Positions 9,240 through 18,238 are shown, counted from the first letter of the stretch. The stretch is DNA of 64,000 nt from Pseudomonas bohemica (GCF_002934685.1 NZ_NKHL01000113.1:124001-188000), one strand, 5' to 3'. A program made the numbers and translations. The notes: generated by a model from the letters alone, not told the origin.

Positions 9240-9411
9240 TGGCTTACCCGGATGAAGAAAAACGGAAAAATGGTGACGCTCAAAGGAGCGAAATAATAGC
9301 AAACCTGTACCGTTTTAAACCGTGACGAGCTTTAAATGAATTCTGTTCATGTTAATGGCCGCTCGCCATGGGTAGAATTACCGGGTTTTTTATTTTCAGG
9401 ACGCTCGTTCC

Positions 9412-11721
9412 ATGTTGCATCGCTTGTTCGCCATGACTGTGGCCCTGTTGTTTTGCGGTGCAGCGTTCGCGCAATCGCCTCCTGCTTCGCCTGCCATTTC
9501 CCCTGTTTCCTACAGTCGCGACATCCAGCCGATCTTTACCGAGAAGTGCGTCGCCTGCCACGCCTGCAACGACGCCGCCTGCCAGTTGAACCTGGGCAGC
9601 GGCGAAGGGGTGTTGCGTGGTGCTTCCAAAGTACCGGTGTACCAGGGCGATCGCAGTCAGGCCGTTGCGCCGACGCGGATCTTCTACGACGCCAACCGCC
9701 CTGAGGCATGGCGCAAAAAGGGCTTCTATTCGGTGCTGGACGGGCAGAGCAATCAGGCCGCATTGATGGCCAAGATGCTGGAGTTCGGTCACAGCACGCC
9801 GTTGGTGCCTAACGCCAAATTGCCGGATGACATTGTGTTGGGCCTCAATCGCCAGAACATGTGCCCGCTGCCACAGGAGTTCGAAGGCTATGCCAAGGCG
9901 CATCCGGGGCAGGGTATGCCGCTGGCGGTCACCGGCCTGACCGACGTGCAATACAACACCCTGCAAAGCTGGCTGGCAGCAGGCGCACCCGTGGAGCAGA
10001 CGCCGGTGCAGCCGAACGCGGGCGAGGCAGCGCAGATCACCGAGTGGGAAAACCTGTTCAACCGCCCTGGTTCGACCGAGGCCCTGGTCGCTCGCTGGCT
10101 GTATGAGCATCTGTTTCTGGCGCACATCTATTTCACCGATGGCGAGCAGGGGCATTTCTTCCAGTGGGTGCGTTCGCGCACGCCAAGCGGCCAGCCGGTG
10201 GACCTGATCGCCACCCGCCGTCCCGATGACGATCCGGGCACCACCTTCTATTACCGCCTGATGCCGGTGCAGGGCGTCATCGTCCACAAAACCCACATCA
10301 CCTATCCGATGGGTCCGCAGAAGCTGGCGCGGGTCAAGCAGCTGTTTTACAGCGGCAACTGGCGCGCCACCGAGCTACCGGGGTATGGCCCGCAGCGTCG
10401 TGCCAACCCTTTCGACACTTTCAAGCAAATCCCGGCGGTCGCGCGTTATCAGTTCATGCTGGATAACGCCGAGTATTTCGTGCGCACTTTCATTCGTGGC
10501 CCGGTGTGTCGTGGTCAGATCGCCACTGACGTGATCCGCGATCATTTCTGGGCGCTGTTCCAGGAGCCTGCCCACGACCTCTATATCACCGATGCGGCGT
10601 ATCGCGGCAAGGCAACGCCGCTGCTGGCGATGCCGGGCCAGAACGACGATGTCGGCAGTGTGCTCAGCGTATGGCGCGGCTACCGCAACAAGCGCAACGA
10701 ATACGAAGACCTGCGCAGCGACGCCTACGCGCATATGCCGCCGCCGGGCTGGGCAACGCTGTGGGCAGGCAATGACAACGCCTTGCTGACCATCTTCCGC
10801 CACTTCGACAGCGCCACGGTCAACAAGGGCCTGATCGGCGATCTGCCGACCACCGTCTGGCTGTTCGATTATCCGCTGCTGGAGCGCACCTATTATCAGT
10901 TGGTGGTCAATTTCGACGTGTACGGCAACGTCTCCCATCAGGTGCAGACGCGCCTGTATTTCGACCTGATCCGCAACGGCGCCGAAGTCAACTTCCTGCG
11001 CCTGATGCCCGCGGACGAGCGCGACGACATCTTGGGCAGTTGGTACCAGAACGGCGGCCAGGTGAAGATGTGGCTGGATTACCAGGCCATCGACAACGAC
11101 ACGCCGACCGGTATCAAGCTGGACGAGAAAGACCCCAGGCATGATTTCGAGCGCAAACTGATCGAGCGCGCCGGCACGCTCAACGTCGCGCCCGATCCGA
11201 TCAACCGCTGCAGTGGCGCCTATTGCTCGCGGCAGGGCGTGGGGCCGGTATTCAGCGATGTCGAGCAATCCCTGAGTCGCCTGGTGTCGCGCCCGGCGGC
11301 GGGGCTGCGTGTCATCGATCTGTTGCCGGAAGCGACGATGCTGCGTATTCAGGATGGCAGCGGCAAGCGCATCGTCTACAGCATGCTGCGCAACCGCGCC
11401 CACAGTAACGTGGCGTTCCTGCTGGGCGAGGCCTACCGCTATCAGCCGGGCCTAGACACGCTGACGATCTATCCGGGCGTGCTGACCAGCTACCCGAACT
11501 TCATCTTCAATATCCCGGCCAACCAAGTGAGCGCGTTCGTCGATGCGATGGAGCAGGCCCACGAGCACAGAGAGGCTTTCGACAGGATCGTTCAGCGCTG
11601 GGGCGTGCGTCGCAGCAATCCGTTGTTCTGGACGTATTTCCATGACCTGGACCAGTACATTCGCGAGACCGAACCGCAGGAGGCGGGGGTGTTGGATATG
11701 AATCGGTATGAGAATTTGTAA
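9412..11721 (+). CDS. cti: Periplasmic fatty acid cis/trans isomerase
   Basis: The 769-residue protein starts with a signal peptide cleaved near residue 20 (GAAFA-QSPP). A haem c attachment site, CVACH, is at residues 46-50. Cti converts cis-unsaturated phospholipid acyl chains to trans in situ, which rigidifies the membrane under solvent or heat stress. Length and the single N-terminal CxxCH match the Pseudomonas enzyme. It is a single gene divergent from metH and followed by a REP element. The family is highly conserved, so I am confident of the call. Confidence 0.95.
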   Translation: MLHRLFAMTVALLFCGAAFAQSPPASPAISPVSYSRDIQPIFTEKCVACHACNDAACQLNLGSGEGVLRGASKVPVYQGDRSQAVAPTRIFYDANRPEAWRKKGFYSVLDGQSNQAALMAKMLEFGHSTPLVPNAKLPDDIVLGLNRQNMCPLPQEFEGYAKAHPGQGMPLAVTGLTDVQYNTLQSWLAAGAPVEQTPVQPNAGEAAQITEWENLFNRPGSTEALVARWLYEHLFLAHIYFTDGEQGHFFQWVRSRTPSGQPVDLIATRRPDDDPGTTFYYRLMPVQGVIVHKTHITYPMGPQKLARVKQLFYSGNWRATELPGYGPQRRANPFDTFKQIPAVARYQFMLDNAEYFVRTFIRGPVCRGQIATDVIRDHFWALFQEPAHDLYITDAAYRGKATPLLAMPGQNDDVGSVLSVWRGYRNKRNEYEDLRSDAYAHMPPPGWATLWAGNDNALLTIFRHFDSATVNKGLIGDLPTTVWLFDYPLLERTYYQLVVNFDVYGNVSHQVQTRLYFDLIRNGAEVNFLRLMPADERDDILGSWYQNGGQVKMWLDYQAIDNDTPTGIKLDEKDPRHDFERKLIERAGTLNVAPDPINRCSGAYCSRQGVGPVFSDVEQSLSRLVSRPAAGLRVIDLLPEATMLRIQDGSGKRIVYSMLRNRAHSNVAFLLGEAYRYQPGLDTLTIYPGVLTSYPNFIFNIPANQVSAFVDAMEQAHEHREAFDRIVQRWGVRRSNPLFWTYFHDLDQYIRETEPQEAGVLDMNRYENL

Positions 11722-12051
11722 GCGTGGTCGTGGGTAAGCCGTGATCCCCTTGTAGCAGTCCGGCTTGCCAGCGGTAGGAATTTTGCCGATGCCGCCGCTG
11801 GCAAGCCATGCTGCCTACAGGATCGCCGCCCTCGATAATTAATTGCGAAATCCTCAACTCCGCGTAACGCCCATGCATGCTGGCTGAGACCCCTGAACCC
11901 TTCTAAAACATGGCGTGCAGCCATTATGCAGCCCGTCAGTCTTGCCGAACCTTTTTGCCAAAACCTCAGTCCGAACCTGCGAGTCGTCCTGCAAGTATGG
12001 GCTTTTGAGGTCCTGGTCGTGGGTCAAACCAGAGTAAGCAAGAGGTTGCAG
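11722..12051. other. Intergenic region with REP element
   Basis: The 330-bp gap between cti and the acyltransferase holds a palindromic repeat at 11751-11820 and the leader of the acyltransferase. An open frame reading into the acyltransferase from 11926 lacks a ribosome site and is not counted as part of the gene. Confidence 0.6.
11751..11820. repeat. REP/BIME-like palindrome
   Basis: TGTAGCAGTCCGGCTTGCC, AGCGG and the facing CCGCTGGCAAGCCATGCTG make long, imperfect inverted arms. Related copies lie at 13.9, 23.8, 34.5 and 38.3 kb. Confidence 0.8.
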
Positions 12052-13074
12052 ATGTTGATTTCGGTTCAAGCCCTGCGGGCACTCGCCGCGTGGGTCGTTG
12101 TGTGTCACCACTTCATGCAGATTTTTTTCGATTTCCATCCCAGCGGCCCGATCGGCCGGTTCTTTACCGAAAAAGGCGCAGTCGGCGTCGACATCTTCTT
12201 CGTTATCAGCGGTCTGGTGATCTACCTGTCTACAGTGGACAAGGACATTCCCGCCAGCCGCTTCATACTCAACCGCATTATCCGGATCGTGCCTGCCTAT
12301 TGGCTTTACACCCTGGTCATGGGGCTCTTGGTTCTGGTCGCCCATCCGCTGTTGCCTCATCAGGTCGTGGATTGGCAGAGCTTCATGCTGTCACTGATGT
12401 TCATCCCGTCGGAGAACCCCGGCGGGTACGGGCTGTACCCGACGTTGAACGTTGGCTGGACGTTGAATTACGAAATGCTGTTTTACGTGCTCTTCTCGAT
12501 GGTGTTTTTGTTCCAGCAGCGTCTGCGCCCGCTCATCATCGCCGCCGCACTGTTCGCCGTAACCGACGTTCTGGGGCGTTCCGGTTTGATCAGCCGCTTC
12601 TACGCCAACGATATCGTTTATGAATTCCTGCTTGGCATTGGCATTGGCGTCATCTACCGCCGCGGCTGGATCACCGAGCGCCTGTGGCTACCGCTGCTGG
12701 CCGTGGGTGGCGCGTTGCTGACGATCAAAGAGCTGCAGCCGGACCTGCGATTCATCCATTGGGGCGTGCCCAGCGCTGTAATTGTGGTTGCGTGCATTTC
12801 CCTCGAGCCTTACTTGCGTGGCAGTCGGCTATTGAAAACCATGGGTGATTGCTCTTATTCGGTGTACCTGCTGCACGTTCTGGTGCTGTACGGCGGCTGG
12901 CTGGCGACCGAACGCTACGGTCTGAACCCTTACGCGGCGTTTGCCGTGTGTGTGCCGATCATCGCCCTGGGGGCCTGGCTGAGTTATGAGTGGATCGAGA
13001 AGGGCCTGTATCGCCGGATGAAGGGCTGGCTGGACAGCAGGCGGGCGGTCAAGGAAGAGGCAGCGCTGTCGTGA
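12052..13074 (+). CDS. Acyltransferase 3 (OafA/YrhL-like) membrane protein
   Basis: The 340-residue protein has about ten hydrophobic helices and the acyltransferase-3 hallmarks: ISVQALRALAAWVVVCHHF at the N-terminus (RxxA...H), GAVGVDIFFVISGLV and the internal RIVPAYW segment. These integral inner-membrane enzymes transfer acetyl or other acyl groups to surface sugars or other acceptors. The start at 12052 has an AAGAGG ribosome site 7 bases upstream. It stands alone between cti and nfuA, so context does not name the acceptor. Confidence 0.88.
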   Translation: MLISVQALRALAAWVVVCHHFMQIFFDFHPSGPIGRFFTEKGAVGVDIFFVISGLVIYLSTVDKDIPASRFILNRIIRIVPAYWLYTLVMGLLVLVAHPLLPHQVVDWQSFMLSLMFIPSENPGGYGLYPTLNVGWTLNYEMLFYVLFSMVFLFQQRLRPLIIAAALFAVTDVLGRSGLISRFYANDIVYEFLLGIGIGVIYRRGWITERLWLPLLAVGGALLTIKELQPDLRFIHWGVPSAVIVVACISLEPYLRGSRLLKTMGDCSYSVYLLHVLVLYGGWLATERYGLNPYAAFAVCVPIIALGAWLSYEWIEKGLYRRMKGWLDSRRAVKEEAALS

Positions 13075-13171
13075 GTGAGTCTGTCGTCGTGTATTACCTG
13101 AGCGAAATACTAGGACTTTGTCAGTTGCTGTGGAATGGCGTAAACTGCGCCCACGTCTGCGAGGAATTTTC

Positions 13172-13765
13172 ATGACCGCTATTACTATTACCGATGCCGC
13201 CCACGATTACCTGGCCGATCTGCTGCAGAAGCAGAACACCCCCGGCATCGGCATCCGCGTGTTTATTACCCAGCCTGGCACCCAATACGCCGAGACTTGC
13301 ATCGCCTACTGCAAGCCGGGCGAAGAGAAGCCGGAAGACAAGGCCATCGGCCTCAAAAGCTTCACCGCCTGGATCGATTCGTTCAGCGAAGCGTTTCTGG
13401 ATGACGCCGTGGTCGACTACGCCACCGATCGTATGGGCGGTCAGCTGACGATCAAGGCGCCGAATGCCAAGGTGCCGATGGTCAATGCCGACAGTCCGAT
13501 CAACGAGCGCATCAATTATTACCTGCAGACCGAAATCAACCCCGGTCTTGCCAGCCATGGCGGGCAGGTGACGCTGATCGACGTGGTCGAGGAAGATGAG
13601 GCGAATATCGCCGTGCTGCAGTTCGGCGGCGGTTGCCAGGGTTGCGGTCAGGCTGACGTGACGCTCAAGGAAGGCATCGAGCGGACGTTGCTGGAGCGTA
13701 TTCCTGAGTTAGCGGGTGTGCGTGACGTGACTGACCATACTCAGAAAGAGAACGCTTACTACTAA
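13172..13765 (+). CDS. nfuA: Fe-S biogenesis protein NfuA
   Basis: The 197-residue protein has an A-type-like N-terminal domain without its full cysteine set and a C-terminal Nfu domain with CxxC at residues 155-158 (GGGCQGCGQ). NfuA binds a 4Fe-4S cluster at a dimer interface and delivers it to target enzymes, especially under oxidative stress or iron limitation. I start at MTAITITDA (13172), with GAGGA upstream, rather than the longer frame. A strong terminator follows. The leader contains ACCTGAGCGAAATACTAGG, which could be an IscR-type site, but I cannot establish that. Confidence 0.95.
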   Translation: MTAITITDAAHDYLADLLQKQNTPGIGIRVFITQPGTQYAETCIAYCKPGEEKPEDKAIGLKSFTAWIDSFSEAFLDDAVVDYATDRMGGQLTIKAPNAKVPMVNADSPINERINYYLQTEINPGLASHGGQVTLIDVVEEDEANIAVLQFGGGCQGCGQADVTLKEGIERTLLERIPELAGVRDVTDHTQKENAYY

Positions 13766-13786
13766 GCGGTTTCGGCCTGGATCGAA

Positions 13787-13815
13787 GAAGCCCCGACGTG
13801 TTCGGGGTTTTTTTG
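13787..13815 (+). terminator. Rho-independent terminator of nfuA
   Basis: CCCCGA-ACGTG-type stem-loop (CCCCGA...TTCGGGG) followed by a run of seven T residues, 22 bases after the nfuA stop codon. Confidence 0.88.
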
Positions 13816-13860
13816 TGGGTGGTGGCGGCTTCGCAGCGTCCATGCCGATCGGCCCAGGGA

Positions 13861-13915
13861 GCGTCGCCTGCGTTCGGCCTGCACCCAAGTCGCGCTCAGC
13901 GGTGTCTGGACTGTC
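13861..13915 (+). repeat. Dispersed intergenic repeat, copy 1
   Basis: A block containing GGCCTGCACCCAAGTCGCG and GCGGTGTCTGGACT recurs, in reverse orientation and with a few changes, at 55.01-55.07 kb beside the hrp locus. It is non-coding in both places. Confidence 0.7.
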
Positions 13916-13926
13916 GCGCAAAAAAG

Positions 13927-13993
13927 CTGTAGCAGCGTGACTTGACGGTGGCGTCTGGGAAGCCGGGGCCGTCGGCAAGCCGGACTGCTATAG
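13927..13993. repeat. REP-like palindrome downstream of cobM
   Basis: GTAGCAGCGTGACTTGACGG and the facing GTCGGCAAGCCGGACTGCTA are arms of the same family as the copy at 11.75 kb. It lies beyond the 3' end of cobM. Confidence 0.7.
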
Positions 13994-14046
13994 GTTGTGC
14001 CTTGGGCTCTTATCGATGTGTTTACAGGCTCAATCACTTTCGTTCT

Positions 14047-14793
14047 TTACGGCCTGAACACATGCGCATGCCCCGCTCGATACAGCGACGATTCACCGAA
14101 CACATCATTCCCCAGCACTCGCCCTACCAGAATCAGCGCGGTGCGCCTGAATCCCTTGGCCGCTACTTTCGCTTCAATGTCTGCCAATGTCCCGACGACC
14201 CAGTCCTGATCCGGCCAACTTGCACGATGGACCACGGCAATTGGGCAGTCCTCGCCATAATGCGGCATCAGTTCGGCGACGATTTTGCTGAGGTGGTTTA
14301 CCCCCAGGTGAATCGCCATGGTCGCCTTGTGACGCGCGAATTCGCCGAGTTCTTCGCCTTCGGGCATGGCGGTTTTGTCAGCGTAGCGGGTCAGTATCAC
14401 GCTCTGCGAGATGTCGGGCAGCGTTAGTTCAGTACCCAGCAGGGCAGCACAGGCAGCGGTGGCGGTGACGCCGGGGACGATTTCGAAAGGGATGTGGAGA
14501 TCACGCAGGCAGCGAATCTGCTCGCCGATGGCGCCGTACAAACTTGGGTCGCCGGAATGCACGCGCGCCACATCCTGGCCCTGTGCATGAGCGGTTTTCA
14601 TCAAGGCGATGATCTGCTCGAGGTGCAGCTCGGCGCTGTTGGTCACCTGAACCGCGTGATGGCCCTGGATGACGGCCTCCGGAACCAACGACCCGGCGTA
14701 GATGATCACAGGACAGCTACGGATCAGGCGTTGGCCCTTGACCGTGATCAGATCTGGATCGCCTGGGCCTGCGCCGATGAAGAAAACGGTCAT
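14047..14793 (-). CDS. cobM: Precorrin-4 C11-methyltransferase
   Basis: The 248-residue SAM-dependent methyltransferase has the uroporphyrin/precorrin methylase fold: FFIGAGPGDPDLIT at the N-terminus, VARVHSGDPSLYGA in the SAM loop and FEIVPGVTATAA. It adds the C11 methyl group of the corrin ring in aerobic cobalamin synthesis. The gene is last in the riboswitch-led cbtB-cbtA-cobE-cobM operon; a REP element occupies the 117-bp gap behind cobE. Length and motifs are normal for CobM, with CbiF as the anaerobic-pathway counterpart. Confidence 0.95.
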   Translation of the reverse strand: MTVFFIGAGPGDPDLITVKGQRLIRSCPVIIYAGSLVPEAVIQGHHAVQVTNSAELHLEQIIALMKTAHAQGQDVARVHSGDPSLYGAIGEQIRCLRDLHIPFEIVPGVTATAACAALLGTELTLPDISQSVILTRYADKTAMPEGEELGEFARHKATMAIHLGVNHLSKIVAELMPHYGEDCPIAVVHRASWPDQDWVVGTLADIEAKVAAKGFRRTALILVGRVLGNDVFGESSLYRAGHAHVFRP

Positions 14794-14827
14794 TCAATCT
14801 CCCGAATGTCGATGTTTCGACGAACCC

Positions 14828-14915
14828 TGTAGGAGCGCCCGCAATCGCTTCTGTACCAGACGACACACATCCGCTGGACGTTGCAATTCTCTTCGCGGGC
14901 AAGCGCGCTCCTACA
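14828..14915. repeat. REP-like palindrome between cobE and cobM
   Basis: TGTAGGAGCGCCCGCAAT and CGCGGGCAAGCGCGCTCCTA are facing arms. It lies inside the presumed operon, where such elements can affect mRNA stability or relative expression. Confidence 0.75.
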
Positions 14916-15342
14916 AATTACTGCGTCCAGTCCTCGCCTCAGCCAGCGCAAACGTTGCCCGCGAACTGTTCCGCCGCTCGATCACCAGCTTCGCCGGCGA
15001 TCCACTCAAACGCGAAGCCATCGCCAGCGCCGCGCTTTCCGCCACGCCGTGACAACCCGTGTTGTCAAAGGCGATCTGCGAGCGATGGCTCAATTGCGGT
15101 TCGAATGCGGCCAGCTCATCAGCGCTGAAGAAGCCAAGAGGCAGCCCTAGATACTCGGCCAACTCCAGCAAGCCTGACTCTGAAGACTTGATGTCGATGG
15201 AGGCGAGGGCGGTGATATCCGCCAACGTCAATCGATGCTCCCGCAGGCTGACCTCGATCAGGCCCTGGAGCACCGACGTCGGGCAGCCGCGCTGGCACCC
15301 GAGGCCGATCACCAGGGTCGGTCGGCAACCCGCTTCATTCAC
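14911..15342 (-). CDS. cobE: Cobalamin biosynthesis protein CobE (CbiG C-terminal type)
   Basis: The 143-residue protein has the CobE/GbiG signature: LVIGLGCQRGCP at the N-terminus, LASIDIKSSESGL and a C-terminal AESAALAMASR...SPAKLVIERR. CobE takes part in the aerobic corrin pathway near the C20-methylation and ring-contraction steps; its exact reaction is uncertain. Translation starts at a GTG that overlaps the cbtA stop codon (GTGA), so the two are coupled. It is directly upstream of cobM. Confidence 0.9.
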   Translation of the reverse strand: MNEAGCRPTLVIGLGCQRGCPTSVLQGLIEVSLREHRLTLADITALASIDIKSSESGLLELAEYLGLPLGFFSADELAAFEPQLSHRSQIAFDNTGCHGVAESAALAMASRLSGSPAKLVIERRNSSRATFALAEARTGRSNL

Positions 15343-16058
15343 AGCGCGGGATTCAGGCCAGGTTGCGCCGAGCGCGGCTCATAACGTTGGAACAGCCAGG
15401 CGCTGATCAGCCCCATCGCCACCCAGAACGCGGCGTTGGTCAGCAATGAGGCGATCTTGAATTGCGCCTCCAGCGCTTCAGGCGCCAGCGCCGAATGGAC
15501 GTCCGGCTGAGGCGCACCCAGCACATGCGGCACCACCAGAATCGCCGCGCCCAACACTTTCAGCAGCCAGTTATGAGCGAAGACGATGAGCGCCAAACCC
15601 GCAGCGGTAGAGGCTGCGGTCCCGACCCACCAGATCTGCCGTTGAGTCAAATCGGCAGCAGCGGTGCCTGGCAACTCCGGCGGCAGCCCCAGGGTCGGGG
15701 CGAGCACGAAGACGGCAAACCCGGCCAGACCCCAAAGTGCGCCCTGGCGGATGTTGCTTGGCGTACGCAGGGTGTACAGCGCTGCCAGGATCAGGGCGAA
15801 ACCCACCGCGACCACCAGATTGCCGCCGGTGGTGGACAGTACGCGCTGCCAGCCGTCTTCCGGTTCCCAGGCTTCGTCGTTGTGGACGTGAGCGGCCATC
15901 GCGCCTTCGGCGTGCTCGTGGGTTTGCACGGTAGGCGCTTTTTCGTAGGTTTCGGCCTGGAGGATCAACGGCGCTACCCAGAAGCTCTGCAAAAGCGTGA
16001 GCAACAGGGCGGCGAGCAGTCCGGTGAAACCGGCCGTTTGAGCGATTCGCTTGAACAT
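15339..16058 (-). CDS. cbtA: Cobalt transporter subunit CbtA
   Basis: The 239-residue membrane protein has about five to six helices, a His-rich periplasmic loop after the first helix (TVQTHEHAEGAMAAHVHNDEAWEPEDG) and conserved GLPPELPGT. CbtA with CbtB is a predicted B12-regulated cobalt importer. The start MFKRIAQTAGF at 16058 is preferred to seven upstream residues. It is 11 bases downstream of cbtB and overlaps cobE, so all belong to the cobalamin riboswitch operon. Confidence 0.93.
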   Translation of the reverse strand: MFKRIAQTAGFTGLLAALLLTLLQSFWVAPLILQAETYEKAPTVQTHEHAEGAMAAHVHNDEAWEPEDGWQRVLSTTGGNLVVAVGFALILAALYTLRTPSNIRQGALWGLAGFAVFVLAPTLGLPPELPGTAAADLTQRQIWWVGTAASTAAGLALIVFAHNWLLKVLGAAILVVPHVLGAPQPDVHSALAPEALEAQFKIASLLTNAAFWVAMGLISAWLFQRYEPRSAQPGLNPAL

Positions 16059-16069
16059 GACGGCAGGTC

Positions 16070-16255
16070 TCAGTGGCAAGGGAAGGCAGAGCTGTGACGG
16101 GTGTCGTGCGCAGCGTTATGCACGGCGTCGATGTGCGAGAAGCCGGCGAAGTAGACCAGGCACGCGCCGAGAATCATCGCACTGATGGCGGCGGTGAGAC
16201 GCTGGCTCTGGGTGTTGACGTTGCTGGTGGTCTGGCTGGTGGTGCTGATCGACAT
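16070..16255 (-). CDS. cbtB: Cobalt transporter subunit CbtB
   Basis: The 61-residue protein has one transmembrane helix (AAISAMILGACLVYFAGF) followed by the characteristic histidine-containing tail GFSHIDAVHNAAHDTRHS, typical of CbtB. The His residues may bind cobalt. It is the first gene after the minus-strand cobalamin riboswitch and lies 11 bases before cbtA. I chose MSISTTSQ at 16255 as start from the family length of about 60 residues. Confidence 0.92.
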   Translation of the reverse strand: MSISTTSQTTSNVNTQSQRLTAAISAMILGACLVYFAGFSHIDAVHNAAHDTRHSSAFPCH

Positions 16256-16369
16256 GGCGCTTCCCTCTGGAATGTCGGCGAAGGGAGGGCGCAAAGCCAA
16301 CCACTGACGCATGTCAGTAGCGAACTCAACAGCGCCCGCCCACCGCGGGTTTGTTATGTGTCGTTGTCA

Positions 16370-16580
16370 TTGTCGGGCCGGTCTCCGGGCTTGCGAGGGG
16401 CATTGGACATGCCGACAAGAATCCCCTTCCCATATCGCTGATCGACACAGTGGATCTGACTCTTCGCTCGCTTACCGTTGCGGGGGCAGCGCCGGACTTG
16501 CACAGACATCGAGGTCTGCACGCACCGGTTTCCCGTTTCACCCTGTGAAGGGCACCCGTAACAAGGTGTGTAGGAGACCA
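16370..16580 (-). promoter_or_regulatory. Cobalamin riboswitch controlling cbtB-cbtA-cobE-cobM
   Basis: Read on the minus strand, the leader holds GGTGCCC, AACGGGAA, the highly conserved core GCTGCCCCCGCAACGGTAA, GATCCACTG, and the closing AGCCCGGAGACCGGCC. These are the ordered conserved parts of the AdoCbl riboswitch aptamer. It ends about 115 bases before cbtB. When adenosylcobalamin binds, expression of cobalt uptake and corrin genes should fall. An expression platform (terminator or ribosome-site sequestering stem) lies between 16256 and 16369, but I could not settle its form. Confidence 0.93.
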
Positions 16581-16641
16581 CGGAGCAGGGCGGCAGTCAA
16601 TTCCACATGGCGCGTCATCCGGCGCTATTAGCGCAGCCGGG

Positions 16642-16735
16642 CTGTAGGAGTGAGCCTGCTCAGGAAGGCTCACTTCCAGAATCGACATCTGCCGCGGATG
16701 TACGAGCCCTTTGTTGAGCACGCTCACTCCTACGG
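16642..16735. repeat. REP-like palindrome between the two riboswitches
   Basis: CTGTAGGAGTGAGCCTGCTC and TTGAGCACGCTCACTCCTAC are facing arms about 50 bp apart, located midway between the two divergent cobalamin operons. Confidence 0.75.
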
Positions 16736-16814
16736 GGATCGGTAGCAGACCGACGTCCTGCGTTCACGCCGGTTTGCACGTTGACCTTCGCCAAGGCACT
16801 GCGTAGCCTTGCGC

Positions 16815-17016
16815 ACTTGAGGTTCGCCGATCCGGGTCCAGCCGTCTCGGCGCTAAGAAGGGAATGTGGTTCAAGCCACAGCTGCCCCCGCAACTGTAAA
16901 CGGTCATGTTCATTGCACAGCCACTGCGCGAGCGGGAAGGCGCATGAACGCGTGTGTTCTGGCGAAGATGCCAACACATTCGCCGCCGTGAGCCAGGAGA
17001 CCTGCCTCAAACACCG
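16815..17016 (+). promoter_or_regulatory. Cobalamin riboswitch controlling cobW-cobN-chlD
   Basis: The plus-strand leader contains AAGAAGGGAATGTGGTTC, the conserved core GCTGCCCCCGCAACTGTAA, AGCCACTGCGCGAGCGGGAA and the terminal AGCCAGGAGACCTGCC, in the order of the AdoCbl aptamer. It ends about 140 bases before cobW. It matches the consensus slightly better than the minus-strand copy, especially at the last element. Confidence 0.95.
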
Positions 17017-17156
17017 GCCTGTTATCCCGACAGCCCGAAGAATTCTCATTACAACCGGGCGGGGTGATCCGGTGGCGAATCGAACGGCGGGCCTGTCGAG
17101 ATGGGCGGTTGCGCGGTTCTCGTCCTGTTTGCCCGCCGCTGCGCCTGAGGGCAACC

Positions 17157-18236
17157 ATGAAAACACTGGCCAAACTTCCCGTCACCATCGTTACCGGCTT
17201 TCTCGGTTCAGGCAAAACCACGCTGCTGCGTCACATGCTCGATAACGCCGAAGGCCGTCGCATCGCGGTGATCGTCAACGAGTTCGGCGAGCTGGGCATC
17301 GACGGCGAAATCCTCAAGCAATGCACCATCGGTTGCACCGAAGAAGAGGCCACCGGCCGGGTCTACGAGCTGGCCAACGGTTGCCTGTGCTGCACCGTTC
17401 AGGAAGAGTTCTTCCCGGTGATGCAGGAACTGGTGGCCCGTCGCGGCGACCTGGACCATATCCTCATCGAAACCTCCGGCCTTGCGCTGCCCAAACCCTT
17501 GGTACAGGCCTTCCAGTGGCCGGAAATCCGCAACGCTTGCACCGTCGATGCGGTGATCACCGTGGTCGACAGCCCGGCCGTAGTTGCCGGAACCTTCGCC
17601 GCTTTCCCCGATCAAGTCGATGCCCAACGCAAGCTCGATCCGAACCTGGATCATGAATCGCCGCTGCACGAACTGTTCGCGGATCAACTGGCCAGCGCCG
17701 ATCTGGTCATCCTCAACAAGGCCGACATGCTCGATGCCGATGCACTCGCTGCTGTGCGTGCCGAAGTCGCCGAAGAACTGCCGCCCGCGGTGAAGGTCAT
17801 CGAAGCCAGCAAGGGGCAGTTGCCGATCAGCGTCCTGTTGGGGCTGGGCGCCGAATCCGAGCTGCACATCGACGGTCGCAAGACCCACCACGATCACCAC
17901 GAAGGTGACGACCATGACGATCACGATCATGACGCCTTCGATTCGATTTCCATCTCGCTGCCCCAGGCCGACGAAGCACTGTTGCTCGACGCCTTGGTTG
18001 AGGCCGTCGTGCAACATGGCATTCTGCGGGTCAAAGGTTTCGCGGCGATTCCCGGTAAGCCGATGCGCTTGCTGGTGCAAGGTGTCGGCACGCGTTTCGA
18101 CAAGCATTTCGACCGCGCCTGGAAAACGGATGAGCAGCGCCTGACCCATCTGGTGCTGATCGGCCAGGAGCTGGACGCTGCGGTGCTGGAAGCCCAGTTG
18201 CGCGCTGCGCTCACCACCGTTGAAAGCAAAGCCTAG
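17157..18236 (+). CDS. cobW: Cobalamin biosynthesis GTPase CobW
   Basis: The 359-residue G3E GTPase has Walker A GFLGSGKTT (residues 14-22), the metal-binding CxCC motif GCLCC (Cys76, 78, 79), NKAD for guanine recognition, and a histidine/aspartate-rich stretch at about 242-262 (HHDHHEGDDHDDHDHD). CobW is a metallochaperone thought to deliver Co(II) to the CobN-containing chelatase. I start at MKTLAKLP (17157), just after the riboswitch leader. The stop is 2 bases before cobN, so they form one operon. Confidence 0.95.
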   Translation: MKTLAKLPVTIVTGFLGSGKTTLLRHMLDNAEGRRIAVIVNEFGELGIDGEILKQCTIGCTEEEATGRVYELANGCLCCTVQEEFFPVMQELVARRGDLDHILIETSGLALPKPLVQAFQWPEIRNACTVDAVITVVDSPAVVAGTFAAFPDQVDAQRKLDPNLDHESPLHELFADQLASADLVILNKADMLDADALAAVRAEVAEELPPAVKVIEASKGQLPISVLLGLGAESELHIDGRKTHHDHHEGDDHDDHDHDAFDSISISLPQADEALLLDALVEAVVQHGILRVKGFAAIPGKPMRLLVQGVGTRFDKHFDRAWKTDEQRLTHLVLIGQELDAAVLEAQLRAALTTVESKA

Positions 18237-18238
18237 TC

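Noticed and set aside
16326..16727. Open frames of 65-133 codons in the region between cbtB and cobW
   Set aside because: They overlap the riboswitch aptamers on one or the other strand and have no coding signature.
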